In this document: piece after piece, positions 22,695-32,240 of the stretch
Position numbering within the stretch: the stretch's first letter is position 1
Layout of the letters: every line of letters starts with the position of its first letter
Origin: Linanthus parryae
Lineage: Eukaryota > Streptophyta > Magnoliopsida > Ericales > Polemoniaceae
Assembly: GCA_023055425.1 (NCBI GenBank)
Contig: JALGPY010000010.1
Location: forward strand, 55,961,665-56,025,664
Reading direction: 5' to 3'
Length of the DNA: 64,000 nt
The notes under the pieces: generated by a model
Told to the model about the DNA's origin: nothing
Databases searched by the model: none
Seen by the model: the letters and a program-made list of their open reading frames with translations, nothing else
Program-made: the position numbers and the translations under genes

Positions 22695-23885
22695 ATGGAG
22701 AAGTATCAAATAATGGAAGCACTCGGGAGCGGCTCGTTTGGGTACGTCTGGCAAGCGATGAATAAGGAGACGGGCGAAGTTGTTGCGATCAAGAAACTCA
22801 TGAGAAAGTGTGGCTCGATAGAGGAGTGCCTCAACATGGGAGAAGTCAAGTCTTTGCGCCGACTGAACCATCCGAATATTGTTAAGCTAAAAGAAGTCGC
22901 CAAGAAAGACGATTATTTATGCTTGGTCTTTGAATACATGGAATCTGACCTCTTTAAAGTTATGATGGAGAAGAAGAGACCTTTCTCGGAATCGGAAGTA
23001 CGAAATTTGCTGTTCCAAGTATTCCAGGGACTTACCTACATGCATCACCACGGTTACTTCCATCGTGATCTCAAACCAGCGAATCTGCTTGTGTCAAATA
23101 ATGTAATCAAGATTGCCGACCTCGGCTCTGCTCGTGAGATTTACTCGAAACCACCTTACACCGACTACGTGACAACGAGATATTATAGGGCTCCAGAAGT
23201 TTTGCTCAAGTCTCCTCTATATAATTGGACAGTCGATATGTGGGCCATGGGAGCGATCATGGCGGAACTATTCACTTCGCGTCCACTGTTCCGGGGCTCG
23301 AGTGCAACGGATCAGATGTATAAAATATGCAGCGTGATGGGTACCCCGACCTGGAGTGACTGGCCCGGAGGACTTCTTCAGGCTAATTCTATGAATTATC
23401 AGTTTCCTCAGCTCCCGGGCGTTCATCTTTCGGAATTGATTCCAACTGCCAGCGACGAAGCGATTGATCTAATTTATTTGCTATGTTCTTGGGATCCTCT
23501 AAAGCGACCGACAGCCTTGCAATGCCTTCAACATCCCTTCTTCAACAGCTGCTATTTCATTCCTCCATCTCCGTCCTTCACAGTTGCTTCATCAAGAACT
23601 TATCCATGTGCTACACGAGAGAAATCATATTGTTCGGCACTGATGACGAGCGAATTGCAGCAGCTTGAACTAGGAAATAAGAGCGAAACTGAGTACAAAG
23701 ATGATGTTTGTCCGGTTGGCAAGATTTGGATGAATTCTGGGAAGATTACACTGATTCCTAAACATGCACGAAACTACCCACCAGCAGTGGCTAGGTCTCA
23801 CTCTTCTCTGACAACGGATTTGCAACGCAGATTGGAGATGAACATTGTAGATGCTCTTAAGAACGAATATTCACATATAGTGTGA
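22695..23885 (+). CDS. CMGC serine/threonine kinase, MHK/CDKF-4-like (MAK/ICK family), intronless
   Basis: 396 residues, single exon. Kinase features: glycine loop GSGSFG (11-16), ATP-lysine in VAIKK (K33), alpha-C Glu50, HRDLKPAN (123-130, catalytic D125), a DLG in place of DFG (142-144), the TDY activation motif (156-158) with RYYRAPEVLL, and the conserved subdomain IX DMWAMGAIMAELF. The order and the KIADLGSAREI to YTDYVTTRYYRAPE spacing place it with plant MHK/CDKF-4 and animal MAK/MOK rather than with MAP kinases or cyclin-binding CDKs; no PSTAIRE helix is present. The tail (about 290-396) is short and low complexity. Family members are multi-exon in plants, so the uninterrupted frame suggests a retrogene. 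No poly(A) tract is visible after the stop. All catalytic residues are kept, so it may be active. The start is the first ATG after a TATA box and leader. Confidence 0.85.
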   Translation: MEKYQIMEALGSGSFGYVWQAMNKETGEVVAIKKLMRKCGSIEECLNMGEVKSLRRLNHPNIVKLKEVAKKDDYLCLVFEYMESDLFKVMMEKKRPFSESEVRNLLFQVFQGLTYMHHHGYFHRDLKPANLLVSNNVIKIADLGSAREIYSKPPYTDYVTTRYYRAPEVLLKSPLYNWTVDMWAMGAIMAELFTSRPLFRGSSATDQMYKICSVMGTPTWSDWPGGLLQANSMNYQFPQLPGVHLSELIPTASDEAIDLIYLLCSWDPLKRPTALQCLQHPFFNSCYFIPPSPSFTVASSRTYPCATREKSYCSALMTSELQQLELGNKSETEYKDDVCPVGKIWMNSGKITLIPKHARNYPPAVARSHSSLTTDLQRRLEMNIVDALKNEYSHIV

Positions 23886-24474
23886 GTTAATTTACTATCA
23901 TATTTGGGATAGACGGTTTAGACTTCTGAGAATTTCCTATCCTTCATATGGATGTTGTTTTTTCGTATGTACATATAAATTTTAGTGGACTATTATTCTT
24001 TAGCTATTGATTCCTCAAAACATGATTTTAGGTACGTTAGATTGAATCCGACTGACTAATTTCGAGTATTTAGGTAAGTCATTCCACAAGTTATTCTTAC
24101 GGCCAGGTTACTAGCAAACAGTTTCAGAATTTTAATTGCCAGGATTTGTGTCTGATGCAATGTATTTCCTAAGATTATAGTACTGCAAATTAGTACCACC
24201 CTTCAAGCTGGTGAACATTTGTTTATTCAAAGGCAGTGCTCAAGTTACTGATCACATTGAACAAAATGGATACTTACCCTTAAAACGGAAATTAAACACA
24301 ATTAACGAGTAATTTTTAAAAATGGAGGAAAATGAAGGTTTATTATTGTTGTTAAGTTATTTCGAGGACTCGTTGATTAATTTTTACGGTTTCTTACATG
24401 GTTTGAGATGGGCGGTTTTTTGTTTCCAGAACCAACTCACTAACCTATATAGGCATGTATAAATAGAGGGCTTG
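23886..24474. other. Intergenic, kinase 3' flank
   Basis: AT-rich. No gene or recognisable repeat was seen. The kinase 3' UTR presumably lies in the first few hundred bases. Confidence 0.5.
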
Positions 24475-24798
24475 TGATGCACTAGACTTAATGTTGCTCG
24501 AGAACATCATGAAAAGATTGTTCTTGTATTGTTTGATTAGTCAAATTACCCGCTCAAAATGTTATTTTGGGACAGAAGGAGTATGTCAAACATATGCCTT
24601 CTACAAGGGAATAGCCATATCAATCGTACAAGTTTTGATTGATCTTCATAGACCTTATCATAATATGTTGCAAATCTGAGCTTAAAGGGTCGTGTCATGA
24701 TGCGGGGTATGGACTAGTTAAAACTAAAATACAATTCCATAATATAATAACTGGTGAAACAAATTAATTAATGTGGGGTTTTGAAGCAGTCTAGAAAC
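24475..24798. repeat. Left arm of the MATH-locus duplication
   Basis: From about 24485 (GTTGCTCGAGAACATCATGA) this is alignable with 56505-56590 and then 57690 onward. It marks the edge of a segmental duplication whose copies span about 24475-41000 and 56490-61070. Confidence 0.7.
24624..24798. repeat. 175-bp direct repeat flanking copia B, left copy
   Basis: Reads the same base for base as 30119-30293, from TCGTACAAGTTTTG to GCAGTCTAGAAAC. The paralogous locus near 57735-57915 has this stretch once, so the second copy arose with or after the copia insertion. Confidence 0.95.
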
Positions 24799-24955
24799 TG
24801 TTATGATAAGTAAACTAAATAGGTCACTATATTATTTAGTAATATTCTGAGGAGCTAGGTCGTTATTTATGTTGTATAGCCTATATATATAGGACCATTG
24901 TATATCTTTTATGATTAGACGAATACATATTATTCTTCCACCAACAATCTTATCA
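24799..24955 (+). repeat. Copia B 5' LTR (157 bp)
   Basis: Starts TGTTATGATAAG, ends CAATCTTATCA. TATA-like CCTATATATATAGG at about 24882-24895. Confidence 0.95.
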
Positions 24956-24968
24956 TGGTATCAGAGCC
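24956..24968 (+). other. Copia B primer-binding site
   Basis: TGGTATCAGAGCC directly after the LTR, complementary to initiator tRNA-Met. Confidence 0.95.
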
Positions 24969-25660
24969 ATCAAGATTTTAGGGTTTAGGTTTGTTTTGTT
25001 TCTCAACCGAATAACTCACGGACAGGGCCTCGTTCGACCATCTTCCGATCGTCGAACAATCTCACCTCCTCCGCCAACTGAGTCGGAACGCAAATCCGAC
25101 TGCGACCCCGAAATTTCGAAGCAATCGGAGAACGCACGCGCCCGCACGCGCCTCCTCAGCTTCTGCATCTCCGCCTCCACGCTCCACGCGCCGTCCAACT
25201 CGGTGCGCCCGGCTTATCCTCTGGTTCGCGGCTTCCGTCCTCTCAGCCGGCTCAGCCGATCTGTTTCGGCTTCCGTTCGGCTAACGGAGCCGCCTTCTGC
25301 GCCGTCAGCCCCATCACGGCTTCCGAAGCCGTTCAACGTCAGTCAGCCACGCGGCTTCCGAAGTCGGCTCCCACGCGGCTTCCGAAGCCGATTTAGGCTG
25401 TTTCAGCTAGAGATCCAGCCACCGTTCCGTTCCAGAGCTCCGTTCCAGCCAGCAAGTTCCGCCTTGCTGTTTTTTAGCCCGTTTCGGCTCTGATTTGAAC
25501 TGGATCACTCCGGTTCCCAAGGTTTTTCGGTATTCTGAATCTGTTTTCGAGGTCTGTTTTGTGAGATTCGGTCCTCAAGTTATTGTTTCTTGATATTTGA
25601 GGGTTATTTTACCCGTGTTCTTGAGCGTTGTTCTTGTGATTGGATTCGTGACTTGTCACA
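24969..25660 (+). other. Copia B untranslated leader
   Basis: GC-rich and pyrimidine-rich with repeated CGGCTTCCG-like words (25220-25400). A 165-residue Ser/Arg/Pro-rich frame here lacks domain similarity and is considered incidental. Confidence 0.6.
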
Positions 25661-27222
25661 ATGGATAGGTTTGATGTTTCTAAGTCCATATTGACTATCT
25701 TGGATGGACCTAATTATGTGCTTTGGTCTCGTGAGTTCTCCAACTTCTTGCGGAGCAAGAAATTATGGCGTATGGTATTGGGGAAAGTTCCTAGGCCTAC
25801 TGTAGTTCCTCCACCGAAGGCTCCTGCAACTGAGTCTACTGTCACTCTTGATGATCTTCAAGAAGAGTGGGATGCTGTTAATGCTCAGATTATCACCTGG
25901 ATTGGCAATACATCAGTTCATCCATACGAAACCAGTTTGGTCGCTTTGAGACCGCCCAAGAGGTGTGGGACTTTCTTAGCTCAAGGTACACTACTTCCGA
26001 TCTCTCCCATCAATATCAGCAGATGCAGGAAATTAACAAAATGAGGCAAGAGCCGGGCCAATCCATCCATGCCTTCTTGGCTCAAATGCATGCTGCGTGG
26101 GACCAGTTAGCTCAGTCTGAGCCCAAATGGAAGTGTTCTGAAGATGTGGCCTTGTACTTGACATACCGAGATCGTTTGCGTCTCATTCAGTTTCTTATGG
26201 CTCTCGATGATGCTTATGAGCCTGTTCGCTCGTCTCTCCTCCACAGGACTCCACTTCCTACACTTGATTCTGCTGTTGCTGAACTTTTGTCTGATGAAGT
26301 TCGTCTTGGTCTGGTACGTCCTCAGAGGCAGAGTGACATGGTGCTTGCTACTTCTCGTTCACAGTCTGCTCCTATGTCTCGCTCACAGAGTAATCACAGA
26401 GAATGTAGTTATTGTCATGATACTGGTCATCACATATCTGTTTGTCCGGCGTTGCAGTGCCGAAATTGTCAGGAGTATGGACATTGGGCCAGAGATTGTA
26501 CTAAGGTTAAAGGACAAGGAGGTGGCTTCAGACAGAACAACAAAGGAGGTAAACACAAAGCATCGGGAAAAACGTCAACTGCAGCAGTCGCTAATTCTTC
26601 CACACAGCCTGATCTTGTTGAGATGGCCAATTCTCTGAAGCAAATTCTTTCATTAGCAGACTCTAAACCAGCTCTCTCAGTAAACACAGGTAACTCGTCA
26701 TGGTACTTTGATTCTGGATGCTGTAATCATATGACGTCTGATGCATCTGTTTTTACATCAAAATTTGCATCTGCTCCTGCTCCTGTAATCCACACTGCTG
26801 ATGGTTCGAACATGCATGTTACACATAATGGATCTGTTTCTACTGCCAGTTTGTCGCTTCCTGATACATACTTGATTCCTAAGCTTGCTTTGAATCTTAT
26901 CTCGGTGGGGCAGTTATGTGAACTTGGACTTGATGTTATTTTCTCTACTAATGGTTGTCGTGTGCAGGATCAACATACGGGGAAGCTTCTTGGGATCGGT
27001 CGTAGGGTTGGACGATTGTTTGAGCTCACCAATCTTCATCTTCCGCTGCGTCTTGTCGAGTCTCGTCACTCTCTAGCTTCCACAGCTCCCTCTTTTAGTT
27101 TATGGCACTCTAGGTTAGGTCATGCTTCTTCTGGTGTAATAAAGAAACTTGTCTCTAGTGGCAATCTAGGAACAATTGAAGTTGATCATTTAGAATGTCT
27201 TCCTTGTCAGCTTGTAAAATAA
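25661..27222 (+). pseudogene. Copia B gag-protease region
   Basis: Starts at an ATG with a typical copia gag N-terminus (LTILDGPNYVLWSREF). A one-base-class frameshift between about 25900 and 25960 moves the reading to the frame beginning near 25963, which continues through gag (QYQQMQEINKMRQ), two CCHC knuckles (26404-26445 and 26458-26499), the aspartic-protease DSG (WYFDSG, 26701-26718) and the GAG-pre integrase zinc region (LWHSRLGHASSG). An in-frame TAA at 27220-27222 ends it where the family usually has a Gln. Confidence 0.9.
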
Positions 27223-28521
27223 CCCGCATTATCATTTAATAAAAGTAATTCTGTTTCTTCGGCTCCTTTTGACTTAGTTCATTCTGATGTTTGGGGTCCT
27301 TCCCCTCATGCCACTATGGGGGGTTCTAGATATTTTGTCCTCTTTATTGATGATTTTACTCGTTACACCTGGATTTATCTTATGAAAAATCGTTCAGAGC
27401 TACCTCAACTCTATCTTGAGTTTGCCGCCATGGTAAAAACTCAATTCTCTCGTCCCATTAAAGTCTTTAGGGCTGACAATGCTGGAGAATACACGGAAAC
27501 AGAATTCCTTACCGCCATTCGTTCTCAAGGCACCCTGCCTCAACGTTCGTGTCCTGGCACTTCCCAACAAAATGGTCGTGCCGAGCGCAAACATCGCCAC
27601 ATTCTTGACTCGGTCCGTGCCCTACTCATATCATCCTCTTGTCCTGAACGTTTTTGGGGGGAAGCAGCACTTACTGCTGTTTATACAATAAATCGTGTTC
27701 CAAGTCCTACAATACAGAATATGACCCCATATGAGAAACTCTATGGTGTTCCTCCCGACTACTCATCTCTTCGTGTTTTTGGTTGTGTTGGTTTTGTTCT
27801 TCTACAGCCCCATGAACACAACAAGTTGGAACCTCAATCTCGCGTCTGTTGTTTCCTTGGGTATGGTATTGAACACAAAGGGTATCGTCTGTGGGACCTA
27901 GTCTCCAAGCGTCTTCGTATCTCTCGACATGTTGTCTTCTGGGAGCATAAAATGTTCTCAAGTGTCTCTTCGTTCCACTCTTCCACACTGGTTGATAATC
28001 CTGCGTTCACTGATCCGTCATATGATTTTTTCCCTGAGGAACCAACACCAAGTCTGTCTGATCTCCTACATAACAATCCTACATCACCGGACCCAACTCC
28101 CGAGACAGCTTCTCCTTCCAACGGATCCACAACCACATTGATTAAGCATGTTGATGATTATGATGATGATAATGAAACCCTAGACGAGTTACAAATGGAT
28201 AATCCTGATCCTTCCATAGATAGTCCTGTTGCCCATCCAAATGAGGATGCAGAACTGCGCAGATCCACCAGAGAGAAGACAATTCCGACACGATTTCGTG
28301 ATTTTGTTATGAGTACTATTATTAAACAGCATGAGCCTCAGTCATATAGAGAAGCAAAGTCTGATCCACGCTGGGTGAAGGCAATGGAGGATGAGTTGGA
28401 TGCTTTAGCAAAAACCAAAACTTGGGATCTTGTTTCATTACCTCCAGGTAAAAGGACAGTTGGGTGCAGGTGGATATATAAGATTAAGACTCGTTCTGAT
28501 GGTACTATTGAGAGATTTTAA
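27223..28521 (+). pseudogene. Copia B integrase and N-terminal RT
   Basis: In frame with the preceding part. Integrase core shows HSDVWGPS, then DNAGEYTETEF, then QQNGRAERKHRH, i.e. the D,D,E arrangement, followed by the YGVPPDYSSLRVFGC C-terminal block. RT begins at SDPRWVKAMEDELDAL. A TAA at 28519-28521 interrupts just before the KARLVARGF-type motif. Confidence 0.9.
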
Positions 28522-29571
28522 GCACGATTGGTGGCTAGAGGCTTCACACAGGAATATGGTATTGATTATGAAGAGACTTTTGCTCCAGTGGCCCGACTCA
28601 CCACAGTACGCACTCTGATAGCCGTTGCTGCTCAGAAGCGTTGGAATTTGTTTCAGATGGATGTTAAGAATGCATTTCTTAACGGTGATCTCACGGAGGA
28701 GGTGTACATGCAGCCACCACCTGGTCTTGAGGTTCCGAGATCACAGGTATGTCGCCTTCGTCGTGCTCTCTATGGACTTAAGCAAGCCCCACGGGCTTGG
28801 TTTGATAAGTTTCGTTCTACAGTACACCAGCTTGGCTTCTCTTCCAGTTCATATGACTCTGCTCTGTTTATCCGTCATACGAATCGTGGAATTACTCTCT
28901 TGTTGATCTATGTTGATGACATGATAATAACAGGAGATGATTGTGTTGGTATTACTGAACTAAAAGCGTCCCTAAATCGTCATTTTGAGATGAAAGATTT
29001 GGGGCCTCTCACTTACTTCTTGGGACTTGAGGTTACTTCTGATGGCAGTGGATATTCTCTCTCTCAGGCCAAGTATGCCTCTGATGTTATTGCTCGTGCA
29101 GGACTGAATGATTCCAAGGTTGCCTCCACCCCGTTGGAGCCCAACCTCAGGTTGACTCCCCTGGAGGGCAAACCACTATCTGATCCTACTCGATATCAAC
29201 AGCTCGTAGGTAGCCTAGTCTACCTTACAGTCACTCGTCCCGATATAGCCTATGCTGTTCACCAGGTCAGTCAGTTTCTAACTGCTCCGCGCTCGACTCA
29301 TTATGCTGCTGTTCTTCGGATTCTTCGGTATGTGAAGGGTACTATGTTTCGTGGGCTTCATTTTCATACTGAGTCTACACCCATCCTACATGGGTTCTCT
29401 GATGCAGATTGGGCTGGTGATCCAACTGATAGACGATCTACCACTGCTTATAGTTTCTTCTTGGGTAACTCACTTATCTCTTGGTGCAGCAACAAGCAAA
29501 CTGTAGTCGCTCGGTCAAGCACAGAAGCCGAATATCGTGCAATGGCTGACGCCACGCAAGAGCTCATTTAG
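28522..29571 (+). pseudogene. Copia B RT and RNase H
   Basis: Continues in frame. Conserved RT blocks are QMDVKNAFLNGDL, LYGLKQAPRAWFDKF and the catalytic YVDD (28909-28920). RNase H has DADWAGDPTDRRST and SSTEAEYRAMADATQEL. A TAG at 29569-29571 replaces an expected Trp codon. RT active-site residues are intact. Confidence 0.92.
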
Positions 29572-29862
29572 CTTCAATGGTTACTAGCTGATATGGGAAT
29601 GCCACAGTCTTCTGCTACTACTTTATGTTGTGATAGCCGCAGTGCTATCCAAATTGCACACAATGATGTCTTTCATGCGAGGACGAAACACATTGAGATA
29701 GACTGCCACTTTACTCGTCATCATCTTCGTGCTGGCACAGTTCATCTGAAAAATGTGACTTCGGCAGATCAAACCGCAGACATTCATACGAAGCCTCACC
29801 CGCCTGGACGTTTTGGAGACTTGATCTCCAAACTTCCGCTTATCACGACAGCTTCAGTTTGA
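29572..29862 (+). pseudogene. Copia B RNase H C-terminus
   Basis: Still in frame; carries CCDSRSAIQIAHNDVFHART and KHIEIDCHFTR, the end of copia RNase H, and stops at a natural-looking TGA before the purine tract. Confidence 0.88.
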
Positions 29863-30019
29863 GGGGGGCTGTTATGATAAGTAAACTAAATAGGTCACTA
29901 TATTATTTAGTAATATTCTGAGGAGCTCCGCTTATCACGACAGCTTCAGTTTGAGGGGGGCTGTTATGATAAGTAAACTAAATAGGTCACTATATTATTT
30001 AGTAATATTCTGAGGAGCT
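29836..30019 (+). repeat. 92-bp tandem duplication at copia B 3' end
   Basis: The sequence from CCGCTTATCACGACAG through the purine tract and the first part of the LTR to GAGGAGCT occurs twice with period 92 (29836-29927, 29928-30019). It gives two purine tracts and a partial extra LTR start at 29870. Confidence 0.95.
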
Positions 30020-30118
30020 AGGTCGTTATTTATGTTGTATAGCCTATATATATAGGACCCTTGTATATCTTTTATGATTAGACGAATACATATTATTCTT
30101 CCACCAACAATCTTATCA
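29962..30118 (+). repeat. Copia B 3' LTR (157 bp)
   Basis: Same ends and length as the 5' LTR, one substitution. Confidence 0.95.
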
Positions 30119-30293
30119 TCGTACAAGTTTTGATTGATCTTCATAGACCTTATCATAATATGTTGCAAATCTGAGCTTAAAGGGTCGTGTCATGATGCGG
30201 GGTATGGACTAGTTAAAACTAAAATACAATTCCATAATATAATAACTGGTGAAACAAATTAATTAATGTGGGGTTTTGAAGCAGTCTAGAAAC
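30119..30293. repeat. 175-bp direct repeat flanking copia B, right copy
   Basis: No difference from 24624-24798 was found by eye. After it, MATH-locus DNA (ACGAAAACATTCAACG) resumes, matching the paralogue near 57920. Confidence 0.95.
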
Positions 30294-30675
30294 AACGAAA
30301 ACATTCAACGACAATTCTTCAAAAGGGTAAAACGTTAGAAAAACTCGAAAAGTTGTAGTAAGGGATGAAAAGGATACTATGCTCGTAAACTACAACGGCT
30401 TAAATATTCCAACAAAACCCTCAATAGGAAATATTGCTAAAAACAGAAGAAAAAAAAGTACAAACTGACAAAAATCATTCTCCAAACAGGGGGAATAATT
30501 ATAAGAAAATCCCAATTTGTGGAATCGCAAATTGATTTTCCTAGCTCAAGCTATGATGTGACCTAAACAATGTCGGATCACCAAAAACTGACATAACTAA
30601 GCGCCAAATAGCGGTTTACTCACCCTAAACGGGTTCAGTCTTTCATGTGTGACGTTAAGCTGAAATCAATGTCAT
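30294..30675. other. 3' flank of the MATH pseudogene
   Basis: No gene. Alignable over its length with 57916-58357 (for example CGACAATTCTTCA, ACTATGC, AATCGCAAATT, ACTGACATA, GTAAGCGCC-like), showing that the duplication includes downstream DNA. Confidence 0.7.
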
Positions 30676-31424
30676 TCACTTTGTTCGGAGTATGGTAGAA
30701 AACTTTACTTCTACTATCAACTTATTGTTTTGAATGTAGCCATGCGACTGGTTTCTGAGTTGACAAAGATCCATAAAATCACCGCACCCCCAACTCGGAT
30801 TCAACCCACTGTAAACTCCGCATACCGTTCTCTCCACATGTTTCCCATGCAGTTGGTCGATCATGCGCAACGTAAACTCCACGTGCACTTTGCGACCATG
30901 AGTGATTCGTCGAAACAATCCCATGACTTGGCTACGGAGAGATTCGCGACCGTATAGACGAAGGAACATGGAGAGATGACTCCCGTACCAATTGATCCCT
31001 CCTTGATAGAGCCGGAGCACCCAGTTCTGGCCTCCGGCAGAGAAAGCCTCGGTCTCGTAGTATTCGTTTTCCAATTGCGAGAACTTAAACGATGTGCGGA
31101 TGATCCAACCCCCAGAGTTGGATAAATGACCGAGTTTTGCTTCAATCTTGTCGTGCACAACCTCCGTAACTTTCACCCTCACGCCCAACACACAGGAGTC
31201 GTCCATCAGGTAACCAGAGGAAGCATTCTTGAAAGTTTCCAGGGGAATCATCCTAGAAAATCCATGCCCGTTCTTGACATTAGAAACTTATAACTTCTGA
31301 TAATTCTAAACACCACATACCGCATCTGGGTCTGATCCAAGATAAAGAAACTGAATTCTGCAAACACCTGAAATCCCACGGGAAAAGAAACTGAGTCCTC
31401 CAATACAACGTAAAGGGATAGATA

Positions 31425-32227
31425 TGTACACCAAATTTCTTGTTCGGATTATGAAAACAAGTAAATCTGCGTCAAATTCAATTAGATGAAAAATATTAAA
31501 GCAGGATTACAATCTCTGGTATGTATTTCCTTAAATAAGAAAATAAACTCCTTTGATTCTTCCTTCCTTCTTCTTCGATCGAGGGTCTATGTGACTTGAT
31601 CTCGAATCGAATGGCTTGAGTTTCTCCGATCTGGATGGAGATGTTGATTTGAAAGCGATGAAGTTCTCCGGGCCTTGGCGGCGTGTTCGGCGGAGCTTCG
31701 GCTTGTGATCTTTGATTTGACGGAGTTGGGATCTCCGACTGCTGGATTGAAGTCCTCCGGGCCTTGGCGGCGTGTTTGGCGGAGCTTCAACCGATGATAT
31801 CCGATTTGATGGAGTTGGGATCTCCGATGGCTTGGATGAAGTCCTCCTGGCCTTGGCGGCGTGTTCGTCAGAGCTTCTGTAGCCTTTGGAGCTTTGTAGT
31901 GTTGGGATGTGTAGTGTAGTGTAGTGTGTTTTTTTTTCCTCTTGGAATGCACCTCTATTTATAGGCAAACCGAGTGAGGGCATTTTGGTCATTGTATATA
32001 GAATTTGAGATCCATAAGATACTAACAACCTTGTTTGTTATTATCTCTTTAATTTGTTGAGATATAATAGTAAAAATTAATTACATATGAATATAGTCAC
32101 AATTTAATTAGTAACTATATAATATGTAACTAATGTTTCATTTTATTCTACCACATGTAGCGTGTCAAATGTGACATTTTTGCACTACTAAAATAGTGGT
32201 AAAATAATTAATTTTTTTGTATCAACA
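31425..32227 (-). repeat. Tat-like element 3' LTR (803 bp) with three minisatellite units
   Basis: Contains about three copies of an 88-89-bp unit (CCGGGCCTTGGCGGCGTGTT..., 31660-31890). The other LTR has one, which explains the 176-bp length difference. Confidence 0.9.
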
Positions 32228-32240
32228 AATGCCCCCTCGA
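32228..32240 (-). other. Tat-like polypurine tract
   Basis: AATGCCCCCTCGA on the plus strand, i.e. TCGAGGGGGCATT on the minus strand, next to the LTR start TGTTGATAC. Confidence 0.85.

Larger units (their letters stand above)
24799..30118 (+). mobile_element. Ty1/copia element B, near full length, recently inserted, defective
   Basis: 157-bp LTRs at 24799-24955 and 29962-30118 differ at one position (A/C at the position reading GGACC[A/C]TTG). Primer site TGGTATCAGAGCC (24956-24968), leader, gag, protease, integrase, RT and RNase H follow in standard copia order, then the purine tract GAGGGGGGC (29953-29961). The coding region has one frameshift and three stop codons (27220, 28519, 29569). 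Flanks are a 175-bp perfect duplication and no simple 5-bp TSD. A 92-bp tandem duplication affects the 3' LTR junction. Confidence 0.95.

Noticed and set aside
24996..25493. 165-residue Arg/Ser/Pro-rich frame after the copia B primer site
   Set aside because: Untranslated leader of the element; gag starts at 25661 and the frame has no family similarity.
31531..32028. Basic Ser/Arg/Pro-rich frames repeated again near 38012-38332
   Set aside because: They are translations of the two LTRs of one element, not genes.
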